Shown: positions 37,746 through 50,850, counted from the first letter of the stretch. The stretch: 64,000 nucleotides of DNA from Heterocephalus glaber (GCF_000247695.1 NW_004624751.1:26757175-26821174), one strand, 5' to 3'. Made by a program: numbers and translations. The notes: generated by a model from the sequence alone, not told the origin.

Positions 37746-38009
37746 ATTTACATAGAACTGTCCCACCCACCTGTGGCTTGATGACAAGCACGTATTTGCA
37801 GTTAAAGTTAATGTTTTAAAATAAAATAAAGATCAGAAATATCTGTGTTTATTACTGAGAAAATTCTTAAAATTTGAATTGAGGATTATAATTTGAGAAT
37901 TCAGATACCATAACTAAAATACTCCCATGCCTCCCATCCTAAACTAACAATATGTACTGTATGCACCAACTCAGTAGATTAATGTATTCAGAAAGCCTAC
38001 AAAGGGCAG

Positions 38010-38250
38010 AAGCGCCCATTCTTAATATCTGGGGTCCGTGGACTTTCTGCAGAGGGCCAGATAGTAAGAATCTCAGACTCTGAAGGCCACGTGTTTTGTT
38101 ACAACTGCTGAATTCAATTGGAAAATAACTAAAACAAATGTGAACCCTAAATTTTAAATTTTATATACTTTTGCATATACTGATCCATTTTGGATATTTT
38201 TTCAGCCTTTAAAAATATAAAAGAGGCCACAGTTCACCAACCCCAGCTAT
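38010..38250 (+). repeat. old DNA-transposon-type repeat
   Basis: 'agagggccagatagtaagaa' and 'ttacaactgctgaattcaa', with 'ccacagttcaccaacccca' at the end. Same family, opposite orientation, as 21552-21755. Confidence 0.65.
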
Positions 38251-39280
38251 AGATTTTTAAGTGGAAAGAAGATGGACTACCACTAAGAATAAAATCACCA
38301 AAATAAAAATGAGGTTATGACTGTCTAAATTTTGAGGAATAAGTTAAGAGAATTTTATGTGCCTAAACTGAGTGTACAAGGAAATTGAGACCATTACCTG
38401 AGGTAATGACCAACTCTCCTAAAGGCCATGGTCAGCCTTTCATGTCTCCTTGGGGTGGGCCTGGAAGTCTCACCAGCTTCCTTTTGCCCCTACTCCCTTT
38501 GGGGCCATTGGGTGACAGAGCCCCTCCTTCTACTCTCTGTAATGACCAGGGCAGGTCCAGTGGCTTTTCTAGTTGCATATGACACTTCCCCACCAACAAA
38601 AATGTTCTTCCTCTTCCTACACAGATTCCAAAGGTCCTTGATTCGTTCCTTCATCCTCAACACCCTATCTCTGATTCCATCCTAACACAGGACACAGCTA
38701 GGAGATGTGCTTTGGTGACAGCCAGTTCCCTAAGCACAGTGCCCCAAAGGTGGAGGTATTTTTAGAGTTGATTTATCTTAAGCTCAGATTAGAACCCGTG
38801 TTCATGATAATAAATTTCAAAAGCATAGAGATGGTACTCAGCATGTAAAAGCATGTTAATCATCGCCCTTGATAATTTATATAGTTGATTTCCAGTTTTG
38901 TAAGTTAGAGGTTTTACTGATTTTTATTTAATTTCTATCCAGCTCTGGTCAGTAGACACATACAAATGCAGTTTGTTTCCTTGGAACAACGAGAATGAAT
39001 TAGAAGTTGAGGTTTTGAGTCAGCACAGTCCGTGGGCTTTTGGTTAAAAGGAGCCCTTTCAGGGCTTCCTGTGGGCCACAGTTAGCGCATCAGCATTTCT
39101 AGATCTCAAAGGTTTGAAGTACTCATCCACTGTTTCTGGAAGGGCTGCTCCATCCTAATAGGACCCATATAAACAACATTGATTTAACAGTTGGATGAAA
39201 AATATCCAGTCTAGTTTGCTCTAGCTTTCCTATGTAGGCATTACTTTGTACATCTCATTTATAGGGCTTAGTAATTTCCT

Positions 39281-39315
39281 CTGTGTGTGTGTGTGCGCAT
39301 GTGTGTGTGTGTGTT
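39281..39315 (+). repeat. (TG)n microsatellite
   Basis: Two TG blocks separated by CGCA. Confidence 0.9.
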
Positions 39316-39539
39316 GCAGTTCTCTTCATGCAGGTGCTTGCTTGGGACCTGCTCTATGCTCTGGGAATACTGAAATCAGATGCGTGGTCCCTGGCCTCCA
39401 AGAATTCGGCAACTGGTAGATGAGAAAGCCATCAAAACAAAATCTTTAGGGTATATTGTGATAGATGATTTAATAGAAATAGGAAGCAGCTCTAACTCTG
39501 AGGAGGCAACAGGGTAAGAATTATCCATTCCTCTGAACC

Positions 39540-39655
39540 TTGGTGAAAGCACTGGATTATGACCCACATACATCATTTTACTGGCTTTAAGTCACTTTGC
39601 TGCATAGAGTCATGGTTTTCTCATCTGTAAAGTGGAATTAAAAATATTCACGTTG
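39540..39655 (+). mobile_element. possible MIR relic
   Basis: 'ggttttctcatctgtaaagt' followed by 'ggaattaaaaat' matches the MIR core. The rest is too diverged to call. Confidence 0.45.
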
Positions 39656-40723
39656 CAGCTTCTATATGGGGAAAGGTCAGCAAATAGCTCTCTTCCCTTT
39701 TTCCAGTAGAGGGCCTGTGCAGTGAGACGCACATTGTGTGGATTGCCTGCTGGAAGGTACAAGAGAGATTAGTGTTTGTGGGGTTGCGTGGGGACAGGGC
39801 TCCCAGTCTGAATGAGGGCCAGGAAAACAGCTCACCTGTGTCACCTATTATCCGCCCCAGCCCCCAGCATGTGCACAATGGATACAGTATCTTTTCCCAG
39901 CACAGCCGTTGCATAGTTGACAGTCCTTACAGGTTGAGTGAGGGACCTGGTCAAATTACAGACTTCTTCACCGCTTTTTACAGGGAGTTTCAGCTCTTGG
40001 TTCACCTTGATGGGACCTCAGGCTTACCCTGAATCCTAAGACTTGAAAAAATATTTAAAGACTTTGCTACTGAGGTATCTAGAGTCCTAGCAAACCATCA
40101 ATGTTTATCAATAATATGGGCCTAATTTCTGGGGTTGAGTGTGCCTTTATTTTCAGGAAATGGAACATCTCATACAGTTTCTTCCTTTCTACTTTCATAC
40201 TGCTTACTTGTTACAAATTAGACATGTATATAGCTTACTTAGATAGAAACTAAAATTTTTGTTAAAAAAAGGTTAATGAAATTGTGTATATACCTTAAGT
40301 GACTGATAAATGGACGTTTTGTCCTAAAATAGCCTTAAACCATCTAAGCCATGCACATTGCTGGGAGAGGGAGAGTATAACTGAATGTAATTACCCTTGA
40401 TGATTCCTTCTGACTTCCAGCCTTAGGGCTAAATCGGACTTACTGGAGACCTAATGTTCCTTTTCCAGTCACCTGAGGTGATCAGTGACAGCCAACCTAT
40501 GCCTTTTGATATTTTGGCTACAAATTCACTCCTCAAAATTAAGGATGCAAGTGTTAACCCATTTGCCTGATGTTAAGACAGGAAAGACGAGTTTGAAACC
40601 CTGAACTGTGTGAGCTCAAACCCTCTTGGAGGGATGGTAAGAATTCCCGACAAAGCTTTACCAAATGGGAAACCCATTGAAAACACCAGTCTTCCCCACT
40701 CACAGTTCTGGCTGGGTTGTTAG

Positions 40724-40951
<228 letters not shown>

Positions 40952-42639
40952 GGAAGGCTATCTGTCCAGCTGGGCATAAGAGCTGGATCTCTTAGCAGCT
41001 TCCAATTCAGCAGGGCTGAATCCCCTTCGAAGTGTTAACACAAAAGGGCATCACCGTCCCACGATGTCTGAAACCAGAGCAGGAACAAGAAGGAACACTT
41101 CTCCTTTCGGTCTGAAGGTAACCCCCATCCTGACTGCTCGAGAGACGTCCTCTTGCTGGCCTGGGAGTTCAGCCACACAAATGCTGAAGAGACAGGCATT
41201 GTTTCCGTGCTGTGTCCTCTGCCATTTAAAGATGTTTGTAGCCTGTACATTTTCTGAGCTGTCAGACATTTTATTATCAATACCTTAAAGGTCATCTACC
41301 ACAAATTGATGGCTAGAGCAAGACCTTTTAAATTTGGATAAATCTCTCATCACACCCCACCCTCCTTGGCCCCTTTTAAAAAAAAGATTTGAGTTCCTGT
41401 CTAAGTAAGCTAGAACACACATCCAGTCTGTTACCAGCAAGCAGCATGAACATAGAAAGGAAGAAGTTGTTGGAGAGGTTCCATTACCTGAAAATAAAGG
41501 TGCACTCAAGCAGCCCTTTGCAATAGTGATGGCAGCAACTAGATACCACTCACAGCTTGTCATCATGCCATGCCCTGAAGAAAACCAACACTGAATCTTT
41601 CATTTGTTTGTCATTGATTGTTTTCATTTTGTTTTGATTCCGTTTTGTTCATCTGTTCGAGCAGAGGGGCAGCGACATTTCAGTTGAAGTCTAGTCCTGG
41701 TCTCTGCCCTGGCATGGACTGGTACAGAGATGTTCTGTAGTTGAATAGGAAGAGCCTGTCTAAAAAAAACTACTGCCCCACTTCAAATTGCAGTGTTCTG
41801 TCACCTAGGCATCATTTCTTCCTATCCCTAGTGTTTGATTACAAGGAATAGGGGGAAAAAACTTTCATAGACACACAGGCACCAAGGTAAGAGGTGGGGC
41901 TGCCCAGGCAAAGTCAGTGCACGTGAAAAATCAGACAAAGCAGAGATGGAAATAATGTGCCTCCTGAGGAGAAAAGCAATAATGAATAAAAGGACTTTTC
42001 TACAGTAACTTCACTGAGGACTCACGTTACCAATTTTCATACTTACTAAAGGGATTGTAAAAGCACCCCAGCATTTTAGATGTCTTGGTTACATTTACAG
42101 CACTGAGGTAATCTTTCTGCTGTTTGTTGTCCTGCTTGGTTGAGTACCACAATTAAAGATTATCCTCCCCTTTTCTTGTTTGAAAACAGTTATTTGGTGA
42201 CTAGAAAGGCAAAGGAGATAGCTGGGAGTTAACTCTTTGATTAATGGGTCAGTTCTCCTTGGAACTGAGGAGGTGGGAAGGGACTGATCTCTGTAGAAAG
42301 CCTGCCATGGTGCTAGCTTCCTCTCTTGGAGAGCCAAGGATAAGTGACTCTCCAGTTGGTTCTCCTATACACATTTCATTTTTTAAACTGTATTAGGACC
42401 CAGTGGTCCTGCATTGGCATCTGCAGGGATATTGAACCTATTCATCCTGAGATGAGGATGAGGGGAAAGTAGAATCCCATCAACCCTCAAAAATCTTGAG
42501 CCTTTTGCAGCTAGCAAAGTATACAGTAAATAAAGCAATGCAGCACCAACAAATATTCTTTCAGAAAAATTATCATATTTTTGTCCCCACTAAAAGCTGT
42601 TTTTTCCCAGCTTTATGTGGCTAAGGGGCTTGGTAAGAT

Positions 42640-42690
42640 GTCGTTGTTGTTGTTGTTGTTGTAGTTGTTGTTGTTGTTATTGTTGTTGAT
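42640..42690 (+). repeat. (TTG)n microsatellite in the KLF12 3' UTR
   Basis: About 15 TTG units with a TAG and a TAT interruption. In the transcript this is a UUG repeat. Confidence 0.9.
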
Positions 42691-44593
42691 GTTAGGATTT
42701 TTTATAGCTTAGATATAAAAGGTCTCCACCAAAGACCTTTGCGCATATATTTTAATTACAAACACTTGATTTGGAGAATTGCACAAATCAACCTCACAAT
42801 ATTCCTAGCTCATTTTTAAATGTTTGAACATTCTGAAATTATTTCCAGTGACAGAATTTTTAAGATCATCTTCTAATTCAGATAATCTTATTCTGATGAA
42901 GCAAGAACTATGAACATTGCAACAAAGATGATTTGTGTTGGGTGGTATTAAAAGGAATTTCAGGTCAAATTCTGGCTTCACAAATATGTGCTCTATATTT
43001 TCTGCCAGATCTGAAAAATTCAGCGGCAATTTCCCTCCAACAAGGGCTGCAATTCTATTGACAGGTTCTTCAGCTAACAATTTGCTACCCACCAACCATG
43101 GGTTTTGGGTTTTTTTAACCAACTGAAACATTTTTTATCTGTACTGTATGCAACTCCTACTTTGCATTGCCTATGACCATTCACAATAGAAAAAGGTTTC
43201 TTGATGCATGCCAGCACTGGTTACTGGTCAATGGCAAAGAATATGAAGAGAAGCAAACACAACTATGAACTTCCAAGGTTGGTCCCAGCACCTTGTTGGC
43301 AGGTAATAGGGGAGTCATCATGCAAAGTGTAGATTTGAGCTGGTCCTGCCTGCTCTCAAAAGAGCCAACCCTTTTCTCTGCTGAGAGGTGTCTTGAGAGT
43401 ATTGCAAGTAGACAAGGTTTTTAGAATTAATTGAACTGACAGGTAGTGGAGTCTTCCTGAGTGACAGCTTGATTTAAAGTTAGCACAGAACTAAATGAGC
43501 TTTACTTGTCTAATAATATCAGAAAGAGTTAGGGAAGTAAGCTTTTCTCACCTTCCAAAGTGAAAACTAGACTGAGATTGTAAGTTAACTGATCAAAACC
43601 GGCAGCATTGCACCATTTCCCCTTCTGACATCACAGTTCTAAGAAGGGATCCAAGCACAAGTAGGTGAGTGAGTCACTGAGCTAGCCCCAGAACTGAAAC
43701 TTATTTGGGGCTTGTCTTGAGATAAAGCAAATTCACTTTGGTGAGTTTCCTAAAACTGTTTTCCTGTGTAAAGGAAAATAGTTTGGAGCAGAAGGAAATG
43801 GGATGTCTTTAGGCACAGGAAAGCATCTTTTCTGTCTCATGGGCCTCTTTTCCATCTCTTTGGAAAAGCACAGTACATGATGAATTACAGGAAAGGGATA
43901 GAATCTTAAAGGACTTTTTAAGTTGTTCTCTAACTAGAAACATTCTTTGGTTTTAAGTTTGAAGCTGCTCAACTTGCAGCTAGAGATAAAGTGCATAGTG
44001 GGGAACTTTCATACACGTACTCATAGTTATATCACGTAAACTTGCAGGAGAGCCGACTTTCTCTTTGCATTGCAGAGACTAGATTACAAGAAGTTATGGT
44101 ACTTGAAAAGTTATGAGGTTCAGTCTTTGCAGTTTCAACAGAGTCCCTTATATTGTGATCCTGAGTTGTTTGGAGAGAGATTCACACTTCCCCATCCACT
44201 TCCTGCCTTACCTCACCAGCTGTGTGCGGACTCTACTTGGTGACTTGTCTTAAGTTCTATTAAGGCATTTAAACCAAGATCTCTAAATGGCTTTCTCATA
44301 GGGATTATACTGCTGCCTTTACAAAACTCATAGGGTATTTTTTTCAAAAGCAGTTGGATACCCCACTTTTTAAAATGAGCACTTTTTATTCACTTTAAAA
44401 TTTAAGTGGGAAAAAGGAAGGTAGATTGTCAAACTCACAAAATGCTACAGTGTTTATAAATGCCAGGTCAGGTCGAAGGTGATTAGGAGGGCCATTTTAA
44501 TTATGGTTGAAATTTGGAATGGCGTGTGCAAAGATTGTGTTCATTTTTATACAACTGTTTTAACTTTAAATTGCCATTTATGTTTTAAACGTA

Positions 44594-44599
44594 AATAAA
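44594..44599 (+). promoter_or_regulatory. KLF12: possible proximal polyadenylation signal AATAAA
   Basis: A canonical hexamer sits about 3.6 kb after the stop. Similar hexamers lie at 41493, 41985 and 42529. If used, they would shorten the UTR and remove most or all of the miR-200-family and Pumilio sites listed here. No clear GU-rich element stands out downstream. Confidence 0.3.
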
Positions 44600-44654
44600 T
44601 TCTGCACTTTGAAATCAGTTCATTAGAATGATAAAATGTATATGGATAAAGATG

Positions 44655-44661
44655 CAGTATT
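44655..44661 (+). promoter_or_regulatory. KLF12: miR-200b/200c/429 seed match CAGTATT
   Basis: A 7-mer match, about 190 bp before the miR-141/200a 8-mer. Another CAGTATT is at 48102-48108. Confidence 0.4.
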
Positions 44662-44841
44662 CCTTATTCTGTACTTTATTTATTATACTTACCAAAGCTG
44701 AAATTGAATAAATCTGGTGAGGTGAGGCCTTCAGATGTATTAACACGCCTTTGTTATGTTGTTTTGACAGCTTAGAAATGTAGCCATGATGTTGTTGTAC
44801 ACCTGTCTTAACATTTACAATGAGCACTGACAGAACTGAAG

Positions 44842-44849
44842 CAGTGTTA
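44842..44849 (+). promoter_or_regulatory. KLF12: miR-141/200a seed match CAGTGTTA
   Basis: This is an 8-base match to the complement of the miR-141/miR-200a seed with a terminal A. KLF12 has been reported as a miR-141 target in human cells (established knowledge, from memory). A 7-mer of the same type is at 41791-41797. Confidence 0.5.
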
Positions 44850-45624
44850 ACAATACCAGCATCTGTGCTACAGAGTGAGTAGAAGGGACTGAATGTGAGA
44901 TAATTTTGATAAACCATAATAGGCCCAGAAAGCCTTAATATTCATAGTTCATAATCCACTCTCAGATTTTATTCTTTATTAATAACTACAAATGTATTAG
45001 GTAAATAAGTTCTAGCACATCATTGACCAAATACCTTCCTCTAGTTTTTCTGAGGTAATGCATACAATAAAAAATAGCCTTTTCAGTTTGACTTGGTTTA
45101 GTTTAGAAAGGGGTTGGTAAGTCCTGTCTTCCATTTACACTTCTACTTGTCCCCGTACTGCCTTCAACTTACCTGAACAGACAGCCCCAACATATGCACA
45201 TGTGTACACACACCTGTATATGCAGCAGCCAGTGGGGTCATGAATACCAACAAAGAACTTTTTTAAAAAAAGAATTTGTAATAATCCATACTATCTAGAA
45301 ATGTAAGTTATTTACCTTACTAGGAAATCAGCTTATAATACTATATATGACTTTGCCTGCATTTTATAGTTAAGAAATGTACATAAAAATTAAAAATACT
45401 ATATTTTCACAGTTTCATTATAGAGTAATGTCTGTGTAGCAACCCATGTCCATTGGTATTTTGAATATGCTAAATACTGAGCAATTGCTATAGAAACTCA
45501 GATTTTCATAAGAAAATGAAATGGAAGGATACTGCATCTTTAAAAAATAGAGTGAAGATATTTTACTGTATTCGTAACGTGATAGTGGATAAAGTATTTT
45601 CAAACATGCAAGTTTTACAAAGGT

Positions 45625-45632
45625 TGTAAATA
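45625..45632 (+). promoter_or_regulatory. KLF12: Pumilio response element TGTAAATA
   Basis: A perfect match to the PUM1/2 consensus UGUANAUA in the 3' UTR. Seen in sequence; function is inferred. Confidence 0.4.
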
Positions 45633-47334
45633 GTTTGATGAAGTATGTTGGGGAAAGAGCTTCTAGTTTTCATCACAATAAAAAAAACCTTGTTCAGATA
45701 TGCCTTGTATATCTTACACACAATTAGGGATATTGCCATGGGATTTCTGTCCCACTGCCTCAATGTATGTTCTTTGTGCTCTGTCAAAATGGAATGGCCA
45801 CTTGTTAGGGTTTTAGCCAAGATGGTTTAAAACCCCATCAAGTCATTTTAAACTTGCTATAGACAACTAATTCCAAACTCATAATGTCGTTTCCTGAAAA
45901 AGGAGAAACAGCTAGCTAGATTTTACTTGTGCTAAGAGCATCTAGCGATTGCTCTCTTAGTTATCTTTCTCCTCAACTAAGTGGTTCTTGATCACAAAAC
46001 TGTGCAGGTATTTTCCTTGTTTAATTCTGGAGGGATTGCTTTTAGGTATAGCTTCATGTTGGCAAGATTAAGTGCTGTGGGTATGGCCACATGTTAAATG
46101 AATTTATACTGGCAACAGGAATAAGCTAATGCCCATTTTCAGAAATGAATTAAATGCTGAAAGTGCCTGTCAATAAATATGACCAATGAGATATTCCTAT
46201 ACTTTTACACAGCAATAATTCATCAAACTGGAGTTTCCCTGTACATTTTGAAAACACATACACACAGAGTAAATGTATGCACATAGTAAATTGAATTCGT
46301 TCCTATACCCACAAGGGGGAAAAAAGCATTTATCTGTTAGGTATAAATAATCTTATTTGCAAGAAACATTTCTTAATTTGATTTTTCTTGCAGAATGTAA
46401 GAATGCAAATATGAACATTATGGTTTTCTTCAGTGTACACCAGGCGTGTGGCAATTGCAGTTTTCAAATGAAAATTTTACTGTGATTTGCCCCAAATTAT
46501 GAAACAGTATATATGGCTCAAAAAGTTTTGCTCAGTTAAAAATACTGGTTTATTTAGAGCAAATCACTGAGGGATATTTTTCTGCTTTATTTTATCCAAT
46601 GCACAAATTTATCATTCTGTTTATTCCTTTTTCCCAAAATACTTCCTGTTGTCATCTAAGAACCACTTTGGGATGAATTGACAAAATCACATGTTCCCAA
46701 AAAGTCTACTGAAGTACTACTGATACTCGGTAAACCTAGCCTTTAGCTAGTTTTGCAGTTAGTCGTGAAAATTACCTGATTTATATACAGAAGTTCACAA
46801 GTTTTTTCTAAAATTAGTTTACTGCTAGGAGTGGAGTCTTGGGTAGAAATGTACAACAATGAGACTATGTGAAAAGACATGAACCCTGGAAATTCTCCAA
46901 CCCTACCATCTCAGAGCACAAATTTCACCCAAACAAGCTGCTGAGGCTATCAGCAAAATTATACACTTTCCAAGCCAAACATTTGGTAAGAGCAGTTTTA
47001 AAATTATGACTGTCATTAAATCCTCGAGCTTTAGGTGGTGTAGACTACCACAAGAGAGAGTGTTCTCCAGGCCTCGACCACAGGCCTAGAAAACCATCTA
47101 CTCTTTGCTCCTCCACATTTTAGAAGGGAGAAAAAGGAGAAGAAGCTATACTAGGACAGGAGTTGAAATAACCAGTAAAGCACACACAGGAAGCTGGTGT
47201 GTTCCTTAGTCCCACTGAAGTTAAGTCTTCTGACTGAGCTTCTGTCTGCATGTTGTCTGAAAATACCAAAATGTCTCGGAAGGCCAAAACTTCAAACCAT
47301 AAAAAGTATAGCTGTTCTCTATTAAACATGACAT

Positions 47335-47545
47335 GCCAGACAGTGTGAGACATTTTTAGACACGTTGCCTCTGATCTGTACAATAGCTCTACATTTTATG
47401 GTTGGGAAACTGAGGTACAAAGATGATATCCATGGACACAAAGGAAGGAAATACCAGAGTGGGACTATGAAGCCACCTGTCTGTGGCTGTGAAGTCTCCA
47501 TAATTTCCACTGTCCCACACAGGATATGTGTTCCTGGAAGCCACC
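47335..47545 (-). repeat. probable MIR relic in the 3' UTR
   Basis: Contains 'tttatggttgggaaactgag' followed by 'gtacaaagatg', resembling the reverse-complement MIR core (lower the count, gggaaactgaggcacagag). It is diverged. Confidence 0.45.
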
Positions 47546-49845
47546 TTTTCATGATTCTAAGTTTTATTATGGGCACCCTGCACAAGTAGTCATTTTCCAA
47601 TCAAGGAGTGATACAACACATGATTTGACAATGGTGCAGAATATTTGAAATCAGGCCTTTACTGGAAATTCATTATGAAAGATCATTATAAACAAAGAGC
47701 AACAACAAGGTATCTCCCTGAACTTGTCACTTTCCTCTCAGATGTTTGGCCTGGAGCTTAAGAATCATCAAAACTTTTTCCAGTTTACTAGCATTTTTGC
47801 CCAGGTTGATTTTTCTCAATTCTACCTATGTAGACCTGCTAGAATCTACCTTCGTGGAGCTGGTTGTTAATTCAGAATTCACTTGCAGGTGTTAGTAGGG
47901 TGGCAGTCACAAACATCAGCCTTGGTCAGTAGATAATTCCTGTTCAGATTTCTTACTTAACAGCACCATCTTGAAATGCTTTAAATAATCTTATAAATAA
48001 TTTGTTTATAGTATTGTTAGTTTAATTGAGTTTTATGTGAGAAGCTGTCCAACATCAGAGAAATGAAATCCCTTCCCTTCCGTGTAGAACAAGGTCTCTG
48101 ACAGTATTGATTCATGAAAGTACTAATGGACTTTGAAAACATTGAGAGAATGTTATTTCTCATAGTGTTTCGGTTTCTGAAAATGAGTCCTCTGAATTAT
48201 GATCTTTCTCCTTGTTACTTGGCTGGGGGAAGAGATAAAACCTGTATCAACAAATTCTCTTCCATGCTGAAAGCAACTGTTACTTGCAAATGGGGGCTCT
48301 TCTCAGTTAATTGAGTTTCACCAGCGGTAATTTCTCAATGACAAAACCACCACTTTGAGTTGAAAAGAGATGAATAGCAGAAATAATCACATCAATACCT
48401 TTTCTTTCTGGAATTCATCTCTAGAAATTTGAAGTGTTTCAGGCCACAGAATCTGCCCTTTGTGCAAGGCAAGAACCAGTGACCAGTGAATTAGCTTTTT
48501 CCAAAGCAGGTTAACCAGGACTTTCACAGAGATTCGTTTTTACTGAGAAATGAGGGTGAACACAGAAGAATAGGATTTGGGTCTAAATCTAGTAGTAAAA
48601 ATGTCCAAGCAATCAAAAAGTAATATATTTTAAGGACATAGTAATATCTTCCCTTTCTGCTAATTTCATGCTCTAAAGATACAACATAAAACATAATAGA
48701 AAATGCTTTTGCCCCGCTCATGTTTCTAGTTTTTCCATGGCAGAATTTATGATTACATCCACACCATAGAATATATTTTGTTCCTCTAACCTTTATTACA
48801 TTGGATGGGTATTGTTGAACTGGGGCACTGGTGCCTATATACAAGGCTCTTTCCTATCAACTTGTCTGTCCACAATTTGTTGTGTTTAAAGATTCGTTTT
48901 TTAAAACCACTGTCCCCCCATGGGATGCTGGCTGTATTGTTTTGTTCATGTCTATGTGGGACACATTGCATCACATAACAAACCAACTCTGTGGATGTGA
49001 GATAACTACTTAACAAAACCAGCTTAAAAACATTGTCTTATGTATTATGTCATCCTGCATCATAATGCAATTATGTGTATCATGGTCATTTTTTTTAAAA
49101 AAAAGAAACCAGCAAATTCATGTTTGTCCATATAAGAATGTACTCAGAACATTATGTGTTGTGAAATGATGAGAACAGACCACCTTTAAGATACCCACCT
49201 GCCACTTAAAATGACTTAGTTATAATTAGTAGTAGTCTAGACTTTGCTCTTGGTGTGTGGGGGTCAATTCAAACGTCATTTTCTTTTGAATAAATCTCCC
49301 AGTCATATTTGAAAAAATACACAGGAATAAAGAAAATATCCTCTTTGGCCAAACCAAGCAGGCATCCCTTTTCTTTTTCTTGACATTTAGCTCATTATAC
49401 ATGGTGATTGGATCACAAGATCTTTCTGTGTAAAAATACAAAAATATTTTTTAGTTTACAAAGCAGTTATTCTAGGCTTGAAGCCTCTGAACAGCAAATT
49501 GAATAAATGAGCTGCATCTGATTCACTTTAGGGATGTAATTTACAAAAGACTATTGGGTCTCTGAACCCAGAGAGCTAGTGGGCCCAGAGGAGACCCTAC
49601 ACATTAAAGGATAAAGTCCCCCAATGATGACGGCAAGCAAATGTGTTGAATTCTTAAGTCTTCGTTTGGTTTTCTGTTCAGAGTTTTTAATTGCAAATGA
49701 ATTTATTTCTCCGGCTTATCTAAAGTTCTAATTTCCTAATAGTTTCCTCTGCATTTATATACTCTCTAGTGTTTAGGCAATCCCTGTTATAAGTTTATTA
49801 ATATTATGTAAGTGTTGTTCTTGTATTTATGTATAGTGTATGTAT

Positions 49846-49853
49846 TGTAAATA
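49846..49853 (+). promoter_or_regulatory. KLF12: Pumilio response element TGTAAATA
   Basis: A second perfect UGUANAUA match, about 300 bp before the distal poly(A) signals and in a very AU-rich stretch. It would be lost from any transcript using a proximal poly(A) site. Confidence 0.45.
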
Positions 49854-50144
49854 TATTCAGAGCTTTTTTCCTTTTACTGTAAAATGGTGATTTTTTTTTC
49901 CCCTATGATAATGTAAAGGGAGACCCTCCTAATGAGATTCTCTCAGAGGATGATTATTCCAGTCTATTCTCAGAGATTTAAATGAACAAGTGTTATCGTT
50001 TTTAATGGTGTCTCAGACATATTCTGTTGGTGCATTGCTTTTCTGTATTCAACTTTCCTATGAATTGAGCTGTGAACCGAAATAGAGTTTAAACCTTTAA
50101 CTGTATGCATTTGTATAATTATCTGAATGAAGGCATGAAGGTTA

Positions 50145-50169
50145 AATAAAGCATTTTGTATGGAATAAA
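50145..50169 (+). promoter_or_regulatory. KLF12: paired distal polyadenylation signals AATAAA
   Basis: Two canonical hexamers lie at 50145-50150 and 50164-50169, at the end of the repeat-poor block that follows the KLF12 stop codon. Cleavage would be expected about 10-30 bp further on. The distance from the stop fits the known length class of KLF12 3' UTRs. Use is inferred, not shown. Confidence 0.65.
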
Positions 50170-50734
50170 ACTCCCTAATTATTACTAAGGCTGACTCAGA
50201 CACTTTGGAAATCATAGTTATTAACCATCCTAATTAAACCTTTGTTATGAAAAGTTTTCCTACTTGTGTATAGTAATTTGAAACAGAACAAGATAGAATC
50301 CACACTAAAAATGAAGTTCTTATTTTTAGCATCTGAGAGATTTTTCACTTAAAATTTTAATTCATACAATACTAAAAAGTGGTGCAGAAATATCAAATTG
50401 ATATGAAAGATACATCTTTTTGAGTTCAGAATCAAATCCTCATGAATACAGTTTCTTCAGACTTTGTGTATCATTTAAGTTTAAAATCCATATAGCAATG
50501 CAAGCTGATTTCTGTAGGCTAAGAAAACTGGGTTATAGATACTTACCAAAACTAGACTATTAATAAGTATGATATATTTTTAAGCAATTGGTAAAATAAT
50601 CTCTTGAAAAAGTCTGTCTGTGTCTTCCTATATAATGTCTCAGTTGAAGATCTAGAAAAGTCTCTTCTACAAAAAGAATGGTAGTAAATGCTACTAGGCA
50701 GTGTCCTCAGTATTATATTTGTTCCCCTTATTCA

Positions 50735-50850
50735 TTACAAAAATTATGAGTTATATTCTGTCCATGTCCTAATTTTACAGAAGAAAAAAGGAAGCTCCGA
50801 CTTTGGGCAACTTTCCCAGTCAGTCTGGTTGTAGGATTAGTGTCCTTAGC
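50735..50850 (-). mobile_element. MIR relic
   Basis: 'cctaattttacagaagaaaa' and 'ctttgggcaactttcccagt' are the antisense MIR core. Confidence 0.5.

Larger units (their letters stand above)
40952..50190 (+). other. KLF12: KLF12 3' untranslated region (about 9.2 kb)
   Basis: After the stop, about 9.2 kb runs without any B1, ID, L1 or LTR copy that I can see, unlike the DNA on both sides. It ends near two AATAAA hexamers 19 bp apart. KLF12 mRNAs in other mammals are known to have a very long 3' UTR, so I infer that this is all one terminal exon. It contains AT-rich stretches, a TTG microsatellite, a probable MIR relic, two perfect Pumilio motifs, several miR-200-family seed matches and earlier AATAAA hexamers (41493, 41985, 42529, 44594) that could serve as proximal poly(A) signals. 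The 3' end is set by inference and could be off by tens of bases, or by kilobases if another site is used. Small open frames inside it look like chance. Confidence 0.75.
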
